From NCBI GenBank assembly GCA_009841105.1, contig VXMM01000013.1, forward strand, positions 1 through 63,719: a stretch of 63,719 nucleotides of DNA, written 5' to 3'. Positions within the stretch are counted from its first letter, which is position 1. Each line of letters opens with the position of its first letter. The stretch is from Acidimicrobiia bacterium. GTDB lineage: Bacteria; Actinomycetota; Acidimicrobiia; Spongiisociales; Spongiisociaceae. The position numbers were made by a program, and so were the translations under genes. Below are positions 50,243-59,342 of this stretch, piece after piece. The notes below the pieces were generated by a model. That model saw nothing but the letters and a program-made list of their open reading frames with translations, was not told where the DNA came from and did not search any database.

Positions 50243-51790
50243 ATGCCCACCAATGGCCCCCGCTCCGAGTTGGTTCTCCACTGGCCCGGTAGTCCGCCGT
50301 CCTTCAACCCGTTCTCCAATCTGTCGATGCCGAGCTGGTTCCCCATCTGGTTCATCTTCGACCAGCTCGTGAACCTCGACGGGGAGGCTCGGGTCGGTCC
50401 CCAGCTCGCCGAGAGCTGGGACGTCTCGGCAGACGGGCGCCGATACACCTTTCACCTTCGCCGTGACGTGACCTGGCACGACGGCACCCCCTTCAGCGCG
50501 GAGGACGTGGCCTTCACCTACACGATGCTCGTCGATCCCAGGTCGACGAGCAGGTACCAATCTCTGGCGCTTCCGATCAAGGGCGCCGAGGCGTACGCCG
50601 CCGGAGACGCCGCGACGGTCGAGGGCATCAGCGTCGCCGACGACTACACGGTCGTGATGGAGCTCGCCGAACCGCACTTCGGTTTCCTCGCGACCATGGC
50701 ATTTCCGATCGTCCCGAAGCACATCCTCGAGCACGTCGCGGCGGGCGAACGGGTCGAGGACACGGAATGGTCCCTCCGGTCACCGGTCGGAACCGGGCCT
50801 TTCCGGATCTCTTCGTTCGAGCCCGGAGGCGACGCCGTCTTCGTCGCCAACGAGGCGTACTGGGGCGGGGCTCCGAATCTCGACGGCCTGGTGCTTCGCA
50901 GGCTCGACGACGAGGCCGCTCTCGTGGCGTTCGCCGCCGGGGACATCGACGTGATGTTCATCGACGCACTCGATGCCGACCGGGTGAGAGAGCGTCCGGG
51001 CGCCAGGGTCGAGGCCTTCCGAACGTGCGAATGGCGGACGATCATCTTCAACCACAGCCATCCGGCGCTGGGCGACCGGAGGGTCCGGGAAGCGGTCGTC
51101 CGTGCCATCGACCGCGAGGCCATCGTCCGCGACGTGTACCAGGGAATGGGCGAGGTGATCGGCTCGCCGCTCATCATGCCCGAGTGGGCCGTGAACCACC
51201 GCCTCGACTCGCAATATCCGTACGACCCGGAGGGCGCCAGGGCGCTGCTCGCCGAAGCCGGGTTCGCCGAGGGTTTCAGGGTCGATCTGGTCACGGGTCC
51301 GGGCGCCATCCCGGCTCGTCACAATGCTCCGTTCCTGGGGGAGGTTCAGCGCTACCTCGCCGACGTGGGCATAGACCTCGTGCTCAACATCAAGCCGATC
51401 GTGGAGTACGTAGAGGACTACGAGAACTCCCGTTTCGACGTGTACACCTGCTGCGGTGCCTCCGGTCCCGATCCGGACTTCACCGCCATCTACTTCCACT
51501 CGTCGTCGATGCCGCCCAAGGGATCCAACGGCGCCCGCTATGTCAGCGCAGAAGCCGACGAACTGCTGCTACGCGGCCGGGCGGCCGCCGATCCCGAGGA
51601 GCGAGCCGCCGTGTACCACCGTTACGCCGAGGTGCTGACCCACGATCTGCCGTGGGCGGCGCTGTGGCACGAGAACCGGGTCCTGGCCCTGGCCGAGGGC
51701 GTCGGCGGGGACTTCACCGAGCTGGGCATGTCGTGGCTTCCCGGGACGATTCCAGGATCGTGGCAATGGACCAAGAACGGGGCCGGCTAG
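50243..51790 (+). CDS. Family 5 (Opp/Dpp-type) extracellular solute-binding protein without signal peptide
   Basis: The 515-aa protein has the SBP_bac_5 fold: LAESWDVSADGRRYTFHLRRDVTWHDG and FSAEDVAFTYTMLVD. It then has PVGTGPFRI, ALGDRRVREAVVRAIDRE and ARYVSAEADELL. It begins MPTNGPRSELVLHW directly at the mature fold. No secretion signal or lipobox is present, and no Dpp/Opp permease genes are nearby. It is therefore orphaned and possibly cytoplasmic, unless an upstream start was missed. The stop overlaps the convergent gene by four bases at CTAG. Confidence 0.82.
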   Translation: MPTNGPRSELVLHWPGSPPSFNPFSNLSMPSWFPIWFIFDQLVNLDGEARVGPQLAESWDVSADGRRYTFHLRRDVTWHDGTPFSAEDVAFTYTMLVDPRSTSRYQSLALPIKGAEAYAAGDAATVEGISVADDYTVVMELAEPHFGFLATMAFPIVPKHILEHVAAGERVEDTEWSLRSPVGTGPFRISSFEPGGDAVFVANEAYWGGAPNLDGLVLRRLDDEAALVAFAAGDIDVMFIDALDADRVRERPGARVEAFRTCEWRTIIFNHSHPALGDRRVREAVVRAIDREAIVRDVYQGMGEVIGSPLIMPEWAVNHRLDSQYPYDPEGARALLAEAGFAEGFRVDLVTGPGAIPARHNAPFLGEVQRYLADVGIDLVLNIKPIVEYVEDYENSRFDVYTCCGASGPDPDFTAIYFHSSSMPPKGSNGARYVSAEADELLLRGRAAADPEERAAVYHRYAEVLTHDLPWAALWHENRVLALAEGVGGDFTELGMSWLPGTIPGSWQWTKNGAG

Positions 51791-53334
51791 CGAGCACCCT
51801 CCTTCCTATCGGCCAGGATCGCCGCCGCGCAGTTGTAGCCGGGCGCCCCGGTCACCTCGCCACCGGGATGCGTGCCGGCGCCGCACAGGTACAGCCCGGC
51901 GATGGGGCTCCGCCATCCGCCCGAGCCCGGGAACGGTCGTCCGGTGAAGAACTGGCCGGGGAGATGGTCACCGTGATGGATGTCCCCGGCCGGCATGCCC
52001 AACCTGTGCTCCAAGTCGGTCGGGGTGAAGAGGACGTAGTCGACGAGAGCCCTGCGGAAATTGGGCACGTATTCGGTGATCCGATCGATCAGGTCCTCCG
52101 CGACAGAGGTGCGGAGCTCGTCCCACGTTCCGCTCTTGGGAACCGGTGGTGCGTACAGGACGAGGGCCGATACCGCGTGACCTCCCGGTGGCGCGCTGGC
52201 CGGGTCGAGGGCGGTGTGCGTTCCCAGCTGGATGACGGGGTCCTTTGCCGGCCGGCCGGCGGCACAGTCCTCCCAGGCCGAGATGTAGTGGTCGATCGAC
52301 CGGGTGATCCTCATGTACGAGCCCGCCACCGGATCGTGGTCGGGACCCAGATAGCGTGAGAGGTCCATCGGTTCTCGTAGGCCGGCGTGCAGCTTGAGGT
52401 AGCCGATCGTGCTCGAGATCCCCTCCACTCTGCCGAGAAACGACGGGTCCAACACGCCGGGGTCGACGAGCCACCTGTAGGTCGCCCGCGGACTCAGGTT
52501 GGACACGACGATGCCGGCATCGAGACGGCTCCCATTCCCCAACTCGACCCCTACCGCTCCCTGATCGCCCACCAGGATGCGTTTCACCGGGGCATCGGTG
52601 GTGATCTCCGCCCCTGCCCGGGCTGCCGCCTCGGCCATCGCCGTAGAGAGAGCGCCCATGCCGCCGACCGGAAGCCCGGCCCAGTCCGGCTCCAGCGGAA
52701 CCGAGGCCCAAGCCGCTTCGAGCGTTGATCCGGGCTGCCGCGGATCGGCGGGCGCCGCTATGTAGGCGCCCTGGACGGCCTCGTCGGCGAAGTGATCCCG
52801 CACGAGCGATGCCATGTCCGCGGTCCGGAGGGTGTCATACAGGGCGGGATCGCCCAGTAAGGCGGATCGAGCACGCAACTCCGACTCGGATGGAGGTTCG
52901 CGCAACACGAACGGCTCGTAGAGCACACCCGCCAGCTCCCACAATGCCGACCAATCCCCTAGGCGAGCCGAGGACCCCGGGGAGAAGGACTCCAGCTCGG
53001 CGGCGGTGCGCCGCAGGTCGCTCCACTGCTTGAGGGAGCGGCCGTCGGGATAGAGCCGAAGCACGGTCGGCTCCGGCTTTCGCACGGTGACACGTCCGGC
53101 GAGCCCCATGTCCCGGATCACCGGTCGTTGCAGGCCCCACAGCCGGAACGCGCACGTGGAGAAGCGAAACCCGTCGATGAGTTCTTCCGTGGCGAGAGCG
53201 CCGCCCACGAGGCTGCGCGCTTCGAGAACCTGCACTCGGAGTCCGGCGCGCGCCAGGTAGAACGCCGTCACCAACCCGTTATGCCCGGCTCCGACGATGA
53301 CGACATCTATGTCCGTCCGCCCCGAGCCCCTCAC
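51787..53334 (-). CDS. PYROXD2/phytoene-desaturase-like FAD-dependent oxidoreductase
   Basis: The 515-aa flavoprotein has the dinucleotide motif VVIVGAGHNGLVTAFYLARAG, then VLEARSLVGGALATEE, LPVGGMGALSTAMAEAAARAGAEI, and the C-terminal FAD motif LYLCGAGTHPGGEVTGAPGY. This matches NAD(P)/FAD-dependent oxidoreductases of the PYROXD2/CrtI-like group. No carotenoid genes are adjacent, so a role in pigment synthesis is not indicated. It starts with GTG and ends 5 bp after the start of the TRZ/ATZ amidohydrolase region on the same strand. Confidence 0.85.
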   Translation of the reverse strand: MRGSGRTDIDVVIVGAGHNGLVTAFYLARAGLRVQVLEARSLVGGALATEELIDGFRFSTCAFRLWGLQRPVIRDMGLAGRVTVRKPEPTVLRLYPDGRSLKQWSDLRRTAAELESFSPGSSARLGDWSALWELAGVLYEPFVLREPPSESELRARSALLGDPALYDTLRTADMASLVRDHFADEAVQGAYIAAPADPRQPGSTLEAAWASVPLEPDWAGLPVGGMGALSTAMAEAAARAGAEITTDAPVKRILVGDQGAVGVELGNGSRLDAGIVVSNLSPRATYRWLVDPGVLDPSFLGRVEGISSTIGYLKLHAGLREPMDLSRYLGPDHDPVAGSYMRITRSIDHYISAWEDCAAGRPAKDPVIQLGTHTALDPASAPPGGHAVSALVLYAPPVPKSGTWDELRTSVAEDLIDRITEYVPNFRRALVDYVLFTPTDLEHRLGMPAGDIHHGDHLPGQFFTGRPFPGSGGWRSPIAGLYLCGAGTHPGGEVTGAPGYNCAAAILADRKEGAR

Positions 53335-53339
53335 GGGCG

Positions 53340-54794
53340 TCAGCCCACGATCGTCCAGGGGGTGAAGCTTCCCGGACCCACTCCCCTCTCGAAGCGGGAA
53401 GCGGCTGCATCGATCTCCCGATACGCCTCCGCCGTGTCGAAGCGGGTGAAACGACCCCTGTCGTAGACGGCTTCCCCGTCGATGATGACCGTATCGACCG
53501 TCCGGGTTTGCCGGTAGAACACCAGGCTGTCGACGGGATCCTGGAACCGTGGGTGAGCCTCGGGCCGATCCAGGGAATGGATCACGATGTCGGCGCGCTT
53601 ACCGACTTCCAGCGACCCGATCTCGTCTGCCATGCCCACAGCCGCCGCGCCGTGCAGTGTCGCCATCTCGAGGATCGTTTCCCCCGTGAAGACCGGCATC
53701 TGGTTTCGGACTTCGCGGAATCCGACCGCGGCGAGGTACATTTGCCGGCCTACGTCGCGCCGTGCGCTCACTCCGTCGGACCCGAGCCCGACCGTCAAAC
53801 CGGCACCCACCATCTCCGGGAACCGGCCCATCCGCAGGGCGCCCATACCGCGGCGGACCGAGGCGGTCGGGCAGTGGACCACGTGGGTACCCGACTCGAT
53901 CGTGATCTCCAACTCACGATCGTCGAGGTGGATCATGTGCACGAGCGTGAGCCCGGGTCCGAGGATGCCGAGGTCGGCGAGGTGTTCGAGGGGCCGCTTT
54001 CCGTGGTCGTCAAGCGAGGCGCTGACCTCCTCGGGTCCCCAGGACTGATGCATCATCATGGGCACCCGGTGCTCGCTCGCCAACTCCCTGGCGCGGACCA
54101 ACAGCTCGTCGGTGTTCCGTCCGCTGCCGAACAGGTTGACGACGCCCCGCACCCGTCGCTCGCTGTGGAATGGGTGACTCTCGACCTGGCGCTGCAATCG
54201 TTCGAGCGCGACATCGGTGGTCACCCCGAGGATGTCGATCTCCGACTGCGGCATCGAACCGAACCGCGGGTCCTGGAGCTCGTCGGCATCGATCTCGAGG
54301 TTGCCGTCGATGAGAAAGTGCCCGGGGATGCCCCGGATACCGACCATCTCGAGGGCGCGAACCTCGTCGTCCAGCCAGAATGCGCTCCCGGTGTCAGCGA
54401 ACATCGTCGTGCCGCTGGCGACCATCTCCATAGACGAGATGAGAGTGCCGAGGTAGTCCATTTCCGGTGAGCGGACATCCCACAGGGCCAGTTCAAGATC
54501 GCTCCAGTCGGCGGTGTCCTTGGGCGCGAACCCGCGGATCAGCTCCTGGCTATTGACGTGAACGTGGGCATCGATGAATCCGGGGTGAACGAGGGCGCCC
54601 CGCAGATCTCGTTCCGCTGCGCCGTTGGGCACCGTGACCTCGTCGTCCGGTCCGATGTCGACGATCCGGCCGTTGCCGATCGCAATCGCTCCGTCCAGCA
54701 GGATACGGCGATCGGGGTCCATCGTGATGATGTGACCGTGCCGCAGCACGGTGTCCACCCCCGCGGCCGGACGCTCTTCGCCGGCAGTGGTCAT
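53340..54794 (-). CDS. TRZ/ATZ-type amidohydrolase, tandem copy 1
   Basis: The 484-aa protein has HxH in FIDAHVHVNSQEL, a His in VPMMMHQSWGPEEV, two His in TLVHMIHLDD and an Asp in VGLGSDGVSARR, consistent with a mononuclear cytosine-deaminase-like site. A C-terminal SLEVGKRADIVIHSLDRPEAHPRF is shared almost word for word with the adjacent copy. Its ATG overlaps the stop of tandem copy 2 (ATGA). The expected role is deamination or hydrolysis of a cyclic amine or nucleobase analogue. Confidence 0.87.
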   Translation of the reverse strand: MTTAGEERPAAGVDTVLRHGHIITMDPDRRILLDGAIAIGNGRIVDIGPDDEVTVPNGAAERDLRGALVHPGFIDAHVHVNSQELIRGFAPKDTADWSDLELALWDVRSPEMDYLGTLISSMEMVASGTTMFADTGSAFWLDDEVRALEMVGIRGIPGHFLIDGNLEIDADELQDPRFGSMPQSEIDILGVTTDVALERLQRQVESHPFHSERRVRGVVNLFGSGRNTDELLVRARELASEHRVPMMMHQSWGPEEVSASLDDHGKRPLEHLADLGILGPGLTLVHMIHLDDRELEITIESGTHVVHCPTASVRRGMGALRMGRFPEMVGAGLTVGLGSDGVSARRDVGRQMYLAAVGFREVRNQMPVFTGETILEMATLHGAAAVGMADEIGSLEVGKRADIVIHSLDRPEAHPRFQDPVDSLVFYRQTRTVDTVIIDGEAVYDRGRFTRFDTAEAYREIDAAASRFERGVGPGSFTPWTIVG

Positions 54795-56227
54795 GTCACG
54801 AGGGGCCAGCTCGTAAAGCGAGAGGGCCCAACGATGGCTTCGAACTTTGCCGCCATCGCATCGATGGCGGTATAGGCGTCGGCCGGATCAAAGCGGGTGA
54901 ACTTGCCGTCTTCGAGCACCGCCTCGCCGTCGATGTACACCGCGTCGACCGTTGCCGACTGCCTGTAGAAGATCAGGTTGTCGACGGGATCCTGGAACCG
55001 CGGGTGAGCTTCGGGCCGGTCCACCGTGTGAATGACGATGTCGGCGCGCTTGCCGGGCTCGATCGATCCGACCTCGTCGCCCATCCCGAGTGCCGCCGCG
55101 CCGTGGATCGTCGCCATCTCGAGAACCGTCTCACCGGTGAGCACCGGAATGTCGTCTCGCGTTTCGCGAAACCCGACTGCGGCCAGGTACGCCTGGCGCA
55201 GCACATCGCGTTTTCCACTGTATCCGTCCGAGCCGAGGGCCACCGGCACGCCGGCGGCGATCATCTCCGGATGCATTCCCACTCGCAGCGCGCCCATACC
55301 TCTGCGCACGGATGCCGCGGGGCAATGCACCACCGCGCTCCCTGAGCCGATGATGAGCTCCAGCTCCTTCTCGTCGAGGTGGATCATGTGGACCAGGGTA
55401 AGGCCGGGTCCGAGCATGCCGAGGTCGGCAAGGTGTTCGATCGGCCGCTTCCCATGGACGCGCAGTGACCCCGTGACCTCTTCGGGGCCCCACGACTGGT
55501 GCATGATGATCGGTACCCGATACTCCTCGGCCAGTTGCATGCATTCACCGTAGAGCCGATCGGTGATCCTCCCCGAGCCGAACAACGTGATGGCGCAACG
55601 CACCCGCCCCCCGCCGGCGAAGGGGTAGGCCTCGAGTTGGCGCCGCAGCATCACCAGCGCCTCGTCCGTCGGGGTCGAGAGCATCTCGATCTCCGACGGA
55701 GGCATCGAACCGAAGCGGGGATCGGCAAGCTCCTCCTCGTCCACTGCCAGGTATCCGTCGAGGATCGAATAACCCGGAAGCCCCCGGAGGCCGACTGTCT
55801 TCAGAGCTCGGACGGTCTCACCGAGCCATTTCGAGCCCCCCGTGTCCGAATAGAGGGTCGTCCCGTTGGCGACCATCTCCATGGCATCCAGCAAGGTGCC
55901 CAGGTAGTCGGTTTCGGGTGACCGGAAGGGCCAGAGAGCGTGCTCCACGACCTCCCAGTTCGCAGTGTCCTTCGGAGTGAACCCGCGGATCGCCTCCATG
56001 GAGCTGGCATGAGCGTGTGCGTCGATGAGGCCGGGATGGACCAGCCCGGCGCGCAGATCCTTCACGACTGGCGCCGTGTACTCAGGGGCCAAATCCCGGT
56101 CCGGCCCTACAGCCACGATCCGGTCGCCGCGAATGGCGATGGAACCGTCGGTGAGGATACGTCGCTTCGGGTCGATCGTCAGGATGTGACCGTGGCGCAA
56201 CAGCAGATCGACTCGCTCTGGCTCCAC
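54791..56227 (-). CDS. TRZ/ATZ-type amidohydrolase, tandem copy 2
   Basis: The 478-aa paralogue of the adjacent amidohydrolase has LIDAHAHASSMEAI (HxH), MHQSWGPEEV, LVHMIHLDEKE and LGSDGYSGKR. It starts with GTG and overlaps copy 1 by four bases, so both are produced from one message. The retention of all ligands in both copies suggests two working enzymes with different specificity. Confidence 0.87.
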   Translation of the reverse strand: MEPERVDLLLRHGHILTIDPKRRILTDGSIAIRGDRIVAVGPDRDLAPEYTAPVVKDLRAGLVHPGLIDAHAHASSMEAIRGFTPKDTANWEVVEHALWPFRSPETDYLGTLLDAMEMVANGTTLYSDTGGSKWLGETVRALKTVGLRGLPGYSILDGYLAVDEEELADPRFGSMPPSEIEMLSTPTDEALVMLRRQLEAYPFAGGGRVRCAITLFGSGRITDRLYGECMQLAEEYRVPIIMHQSWGPEEVTGSLRVHGKRPIEHLADLGMLGPGLTLVHMIHLDEKELELIIGSGSAVVHCPAASVRRGMGALRVGMHPEMIAAGVPVALGSDGYSGKRDVLRQAYLAAVGFRETRDDIPVLTGETVLEMATIHGAAALGMGDEVGSIEPGKRADIVIHTVDRPEAHPRFQDPVDNLIFYRQSATVDAVYIDGEAVLEDGKFTRFDPADAYTAIDAMAAKFEAIVGPSRFTSWPLVT

Positions 56228-56254
56228 GGCCCTTCCCTTCGCCCCGCCCGCCGC

Positions 56255-57196
56255 CTACGACCCGACGAGCCAGCGGCGGGGGTTGTCCCTGATGATCTTG
56301 TTGATCGTCTCCTCCGTAATGCCCAGGTTGCGCAGCGTCGGGATGACCGTCTCGGAGATGTACACGAAACCCGGACCGCCGTGGATCTTGAACTGGGGGA
56401 ACTTACATGTGTCGTGGGAGAGCAGGATGTAGTCCTCGAGTCCTTTGTCGACCAACTCCTTCACGGTGTTCATGATGTGCTCCTCGAAGGTCTTCAGAGC
56501 ACCGTACTGTCCACAGTTGTCGAACATGATGAGGGCCCCTCGTGCGATGAGGCCTTCGAGGAATTCCATGTGGGGATAGGAATCGCAATGGCCGACCGCC
56601 ACCCGCGACATGTCCACATCCTCTTCCTCGAAGATCGTCAGGATGTCGGGTGCGACCGGGCCGATGGCGTGGATCGCGCCTAGGGCGAGTCCGGTCTCCT
56701 TGTGGGCCCGCGCCGCCGCCCGCAGCACCCTCTCCTCCGCCGGGGCGACCCAGGTCTTCTCCACACCGATCTCGCCGATCACTCCGGGCTTGATACCGGT
56801 CCCGTCGACTCCCTCGGTGATCTCTGCGATTAGTTGGTCGGCAAGCGATCCGGCCGTGCGTTTCTCGATGACATCCTCGGCCCGGTAGTAATTGCCCCGA
56901 TACCACCCGCAGCCCATCACGACCTGGACGCCCGTGTTCTGAGACAGCTTCCGCAGGCGCTCCGGCGACCTGCCGATGTCCGGTACAGTCAGGTCGACGA
57001 GAGTGGTTCCGCCCAGTTCTCCGAACGCCGCGACCTCGGCCGTGACGACGCGGTCGTCATCGAACTGATCGGGGAAGTCGTAGCGGTAGGGCGCCTGGCG
57101 CAGTTGGCAAAAGGGATGCTCATGGGGAAGCACGTAGCCGAGTTGGTCTGCTGGTATGGGCCCCAGCACGGTCATCACGGTCCCCGGATCCGACAT
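56255..57196 (-). CDS. Phosphotriesterase-family (PTE-like) hydrolase
   Basis: The 313-aa TIM-barrel protein has the N-terminal HxH in GYVLPHEHPF and GVIGEIGVEK, where the bridging residue is Glu rather than carbamylated Lys. The later ligands are seen in GAIHAIG, VGHCDSYPH and LLSHDTCKF (metal Asp). The family includes lactonases and true phosphotriesterases; lactone or ester hydrolysis is the more likely native activity. It precedes the two TRZ/ATZ amidohydrolases by 28 bp on the same strand. Confidence 0.87.
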   Translation of the reverse strand: MSDPGTVMTVLGPIPADQLGYVLPHEHPFCQLRQAPYRYDFPDQFDDDRVVTAEVAAFGELGGTTLVDLTVPDIGRSPERLRKLSQNTGVQVVMGCGWYRGNYYRAEDVIEKRTAGSLADQLIAEITEGVDGTGIKPGVIGEIGVEKTWVAPAEERVLRAAARAHKETGLALGAIHAIGPVAPDILTIFEEEDVDMSRVAVGHCDSYPHMEFLEGLIARGALIMFDNCGQYGALKTFEEHIMNTVKELVDKGLEDYILLSHDTCKFPQFKIHGGPGFVYISETVIPTLRNLGITEETINKIIRDNPRRWLVGS

Positions 57197-57345
57197 GATC
57201 CCTCTCCTCCTGCGTTTCCGCTCGACACCGCGACAGTAACCCGGCCCGAGTCAGGGAGTCAACCGGTTCCGCACGCCGGCATCACGGGCTCGCTTGGTCG
57301 CGTTCGTCGTGTTTCCGGGCAGCACGGCGGCATGGAAGGATCGGC

Positions 57346-58350
57346 ATGACGGGCCAGCTCGTGGTGGGTGTCGACGATCCCGGAACGCCTGCTCGCGACT
57401 GGTCCATCGAGCGCGACCTGCTCGATGCGGCGGGCGCCTCCCTTGCGACATCCACTTGCGCGAGCGAGGAGGAAGCGGCAGAAGCCTTGCGCGATGCCGA
57501 CGCCGGACTCGTCCACACGGCCCCGATCACCCAGGTAGTCCTGGAAGCTGCCCCGAATTGTCGCGCTCTGATCCTGGGTGGCGTCGGCCACGAACACGTC
57601 GATCTGGAGCTGGCCGCCGAGCGCGGCATCGCGGTAGCCAACGTGCCGGACTACTGCGTCGAGGAGGTGTCGGATCACGCCCTGGCGCTGCTTCTGGCCC
57701 TCGCCAGAGGCCTGATCCCTTTGCATGCGAGCAGCCGTCGGGGCGAATGGGACCATCTGGGCGGGGGCAGGCTCACCCGCACTCGGGGATGCAGGCTCGG
57801 TCTCTACGGATTCGGCCGTATCGCTCGCCGGCTCGCGGGCAAGGCACGCGGTATCGGACTCGCGGTCATGGCGTTCGACCCGTACGTGGACGGCTCCGAG
57901 ATGGAAGACGCCTCGGTGATGCCGGCGGAGAGCCTGGCTCAACTCCTCAGCTCTTCGGACTTCGTGTCGCTGCACACCCATCAGACCCCGGAGACGGAGA
58001 ACGTGATCAACGCCGATTCGATCCGGCTGATGAAACCGGGCGCCCGGCTCGTCAACGTGTCGCGCGGCGCCTTGATCGAGGAGGGGGCGCTCTACGAGGC
58101 CCTCCGCTCCGGGCACCTCGCCGGGGCGGCTCTCGACGTCATGGCGGTGGAGCCGTTCGACACGCGCAGCCCGCTCCTGGGACTCGACAACCTGGTCGTC
58201 ACACCACACGCCGCGTGGTACTCGGAGCAGTCGGAACGCGAGCTGAGCAGGAAGATGGCCGGCGCAGCGATCCAGGCGCTGCGAGGGGAGCTTCCCGACC
58301 ACACGATCAACACGCAGGCAGCGCCACGTTTCCCGTGGCTCGATTCGTGA
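57346..58350 (+). CDS. D-isomer-specific 2-hydroxyacid dehydrogenase (CtBP/SerA-like)
   Basis: The 334-aa protein has the NAD-binding GLYGFGRIARRLA in its centre and the catalytic triad: Arg in VNVSRGALIEE, Glu in VMAVEPFD, and His in VVTPHAAWYSEQS. It also has the N-terminal catalytic-lobe motif ALILGGVGHEHVDLELA. It would interconvert a 2-keto acid and a D-2-hydroxy acid. It is divergent from the phosphotriesterase-like gene. Confidence 0.9.
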   Translation: MTGQLVVGVDDPGTPARDWSIERDLLDAAGASLATSTCASEEEAAEALRDADAGLVHTAPITQVVLEAAPNCRALILGGVGHEHVDLELAAERGIAVANVPDYCVEEVSDHALALLLALARGLIPLHASSRRGEWDHLGGGRLTRTRGCRLGLYGFGRIARRLAGKARGIGLAVMAFDPYVDGSEMEDASVMPAESLAQLLSSSDFVSLHTHQTPETENVINADSIRLMKPGARLVNVSRGALIEEGALYEALRSGHLAGAALDVMAVEPFDTRSPLLGLDNLVVTPHAAWYSEQSERELSRKMAGAAIQALRGELPDHTINTQAAPRFPWLDS

Positions 58351-58494
58351 GCTCCCGGTAGCAGACAGTGGCTACTGCTGCACCACTTCGGGTGCGGGGC
58401 AAAGGGTGTCGGCAGGTGTGTCGTGGACCACGGATCGACCAGTAAACCCGGAAATACTTCGTCAGAGGGGTTTCGTGGGATCGCGAACGTGGGG

Positions 58495-58568
58495 TGGAGC
58501 TGAGGGGATTTGAACCCCTGACCCCCTCGTTGCGAACGAGGTGCTCTGCCGAACTGAGCTACAGCCCC
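58495..58568 (-). tRNA. tRNA-Ala (anticodon CGC)
   Basis: The minus strand folds into a complete cloverleaf. The acceptor GGGGCTG pairs with CAGCTCC (one G-U), the D arm contains TAGCTCAG...GAGC, and the anticodon stem CCTCG/CGAGG closes the loop TTCGCAA with anticodon CGC. The T arm contains GGTTCAAATCC. The discriminator is A, and CCA is not encoded. Confidence 0.93.
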
Positions 58569-58627
58569 TGGAGGACGACCCATTCTACCCGCCTGCACGG
58601 CGCGGTAGACGCAACCGGGAGGTCGGT

Positions 58628-59266
58628 TCAGCCGGGCTCCGGCAGGGTACGGACGGCCGCTATGTCCTGGCGGAGGCGGTCGGCGATCAGGGCGGAGGTC
58701 AGATCGGCCCGGCTTCGTTCGGTGAGGCTGCGGGCGATGTCGGTGGTGCGGCGCAGCCCGCCTGTCATACCGTCGGGATAGTCGAGCGAGGCCAGCAGGT
58801 CCACCACCTCGTCCATGATCTCCAGCAACCGCTCCGCCCCGGCGAAGTCCTCGCTCCTCAGTTGATCGAGGAGGCTTCGCCTCAACTCCCCCACGGCTTC
58901 GCCCAAGCCGTTGAGGTAGGGCGCCATCCGGGTTCCGAGATCCGCGGCCGCCGGGAGCTCATCTCCCCTGGCCATGGCCAGGAACAGATGGGCCTCGGCG
59001 TACTCCTTGGCCGCGTCGTTGAGGATCCCGATCTTGATGTCGGGATGACCCGCTATGGCCGCGGTCGATTCGGCTAGTAGCTCTCCGGCCTCGGCCAGTA
59101 AGGCCCCGGCTTCCTTCAACTCGCCCCGATGACCTGCCCGGATCGCCTTGGCGGAGAACCGGATGACCTGCCGCCCGTTGGTTATGGCCACCTCGCGGGC
59201 AGCGAACTTGGGATCCAATTCGGCTCGCGCCGCACCTTCGATCGAGGACAGGTCCGGCTTGCTCAC
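58628..59266 (-). CDS. Translin family protein
   Basis: The 212-aa all-helical protein has the translin pattern: an early REVAITNGRQVIRFSAKAIRAGHRGE, then DAAKEYAEAHLFLAMARG. It then has the C-terminal YPDGMTGGLRRTTDIARSLTERSRADL, close to the conserved end of translin/TRAX proteins. Eukaryotic relatives bind and cleave single-stranded nucleic acid as ring oligomers; the prokaryotic role is poorly known. It starts with GTG. Confidence 0.85.
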   Translation of the reverse strand: MSKPDLSSIEGAARAELDPKFAAREVAITNGRQVIRFSAKAIRAGHRGELKEAGALLAEAGELLAESTAAIAGHPDIKIGILNDAAKEYAEAHLFLAMARGDELPAAADLGTRMAPYLNGLGEAVGELRRSLLDQLRSEDFAGAERLLEIMDEVVDLLASLDYPDGMTGGLRRTTDIARSLTERSRADLTSALIADRLRQDIAAVRTLPEPG

Positions 59267-59342
59267 CAGGATGTGGCGGTCTGCCGAGGAATTACTGGTG
59301 TGCTCTGGCGGTCATCCACACCGCCATCTCACAGACAGACCA

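Noticed and set aside
58495-58568. tRNA-Ala as an integration (att) site for an island
   Set aside because: No integrase gene lies nearby and no duplicated tRNA 3' end was noticed. The genes downstream are ordinary core genes.
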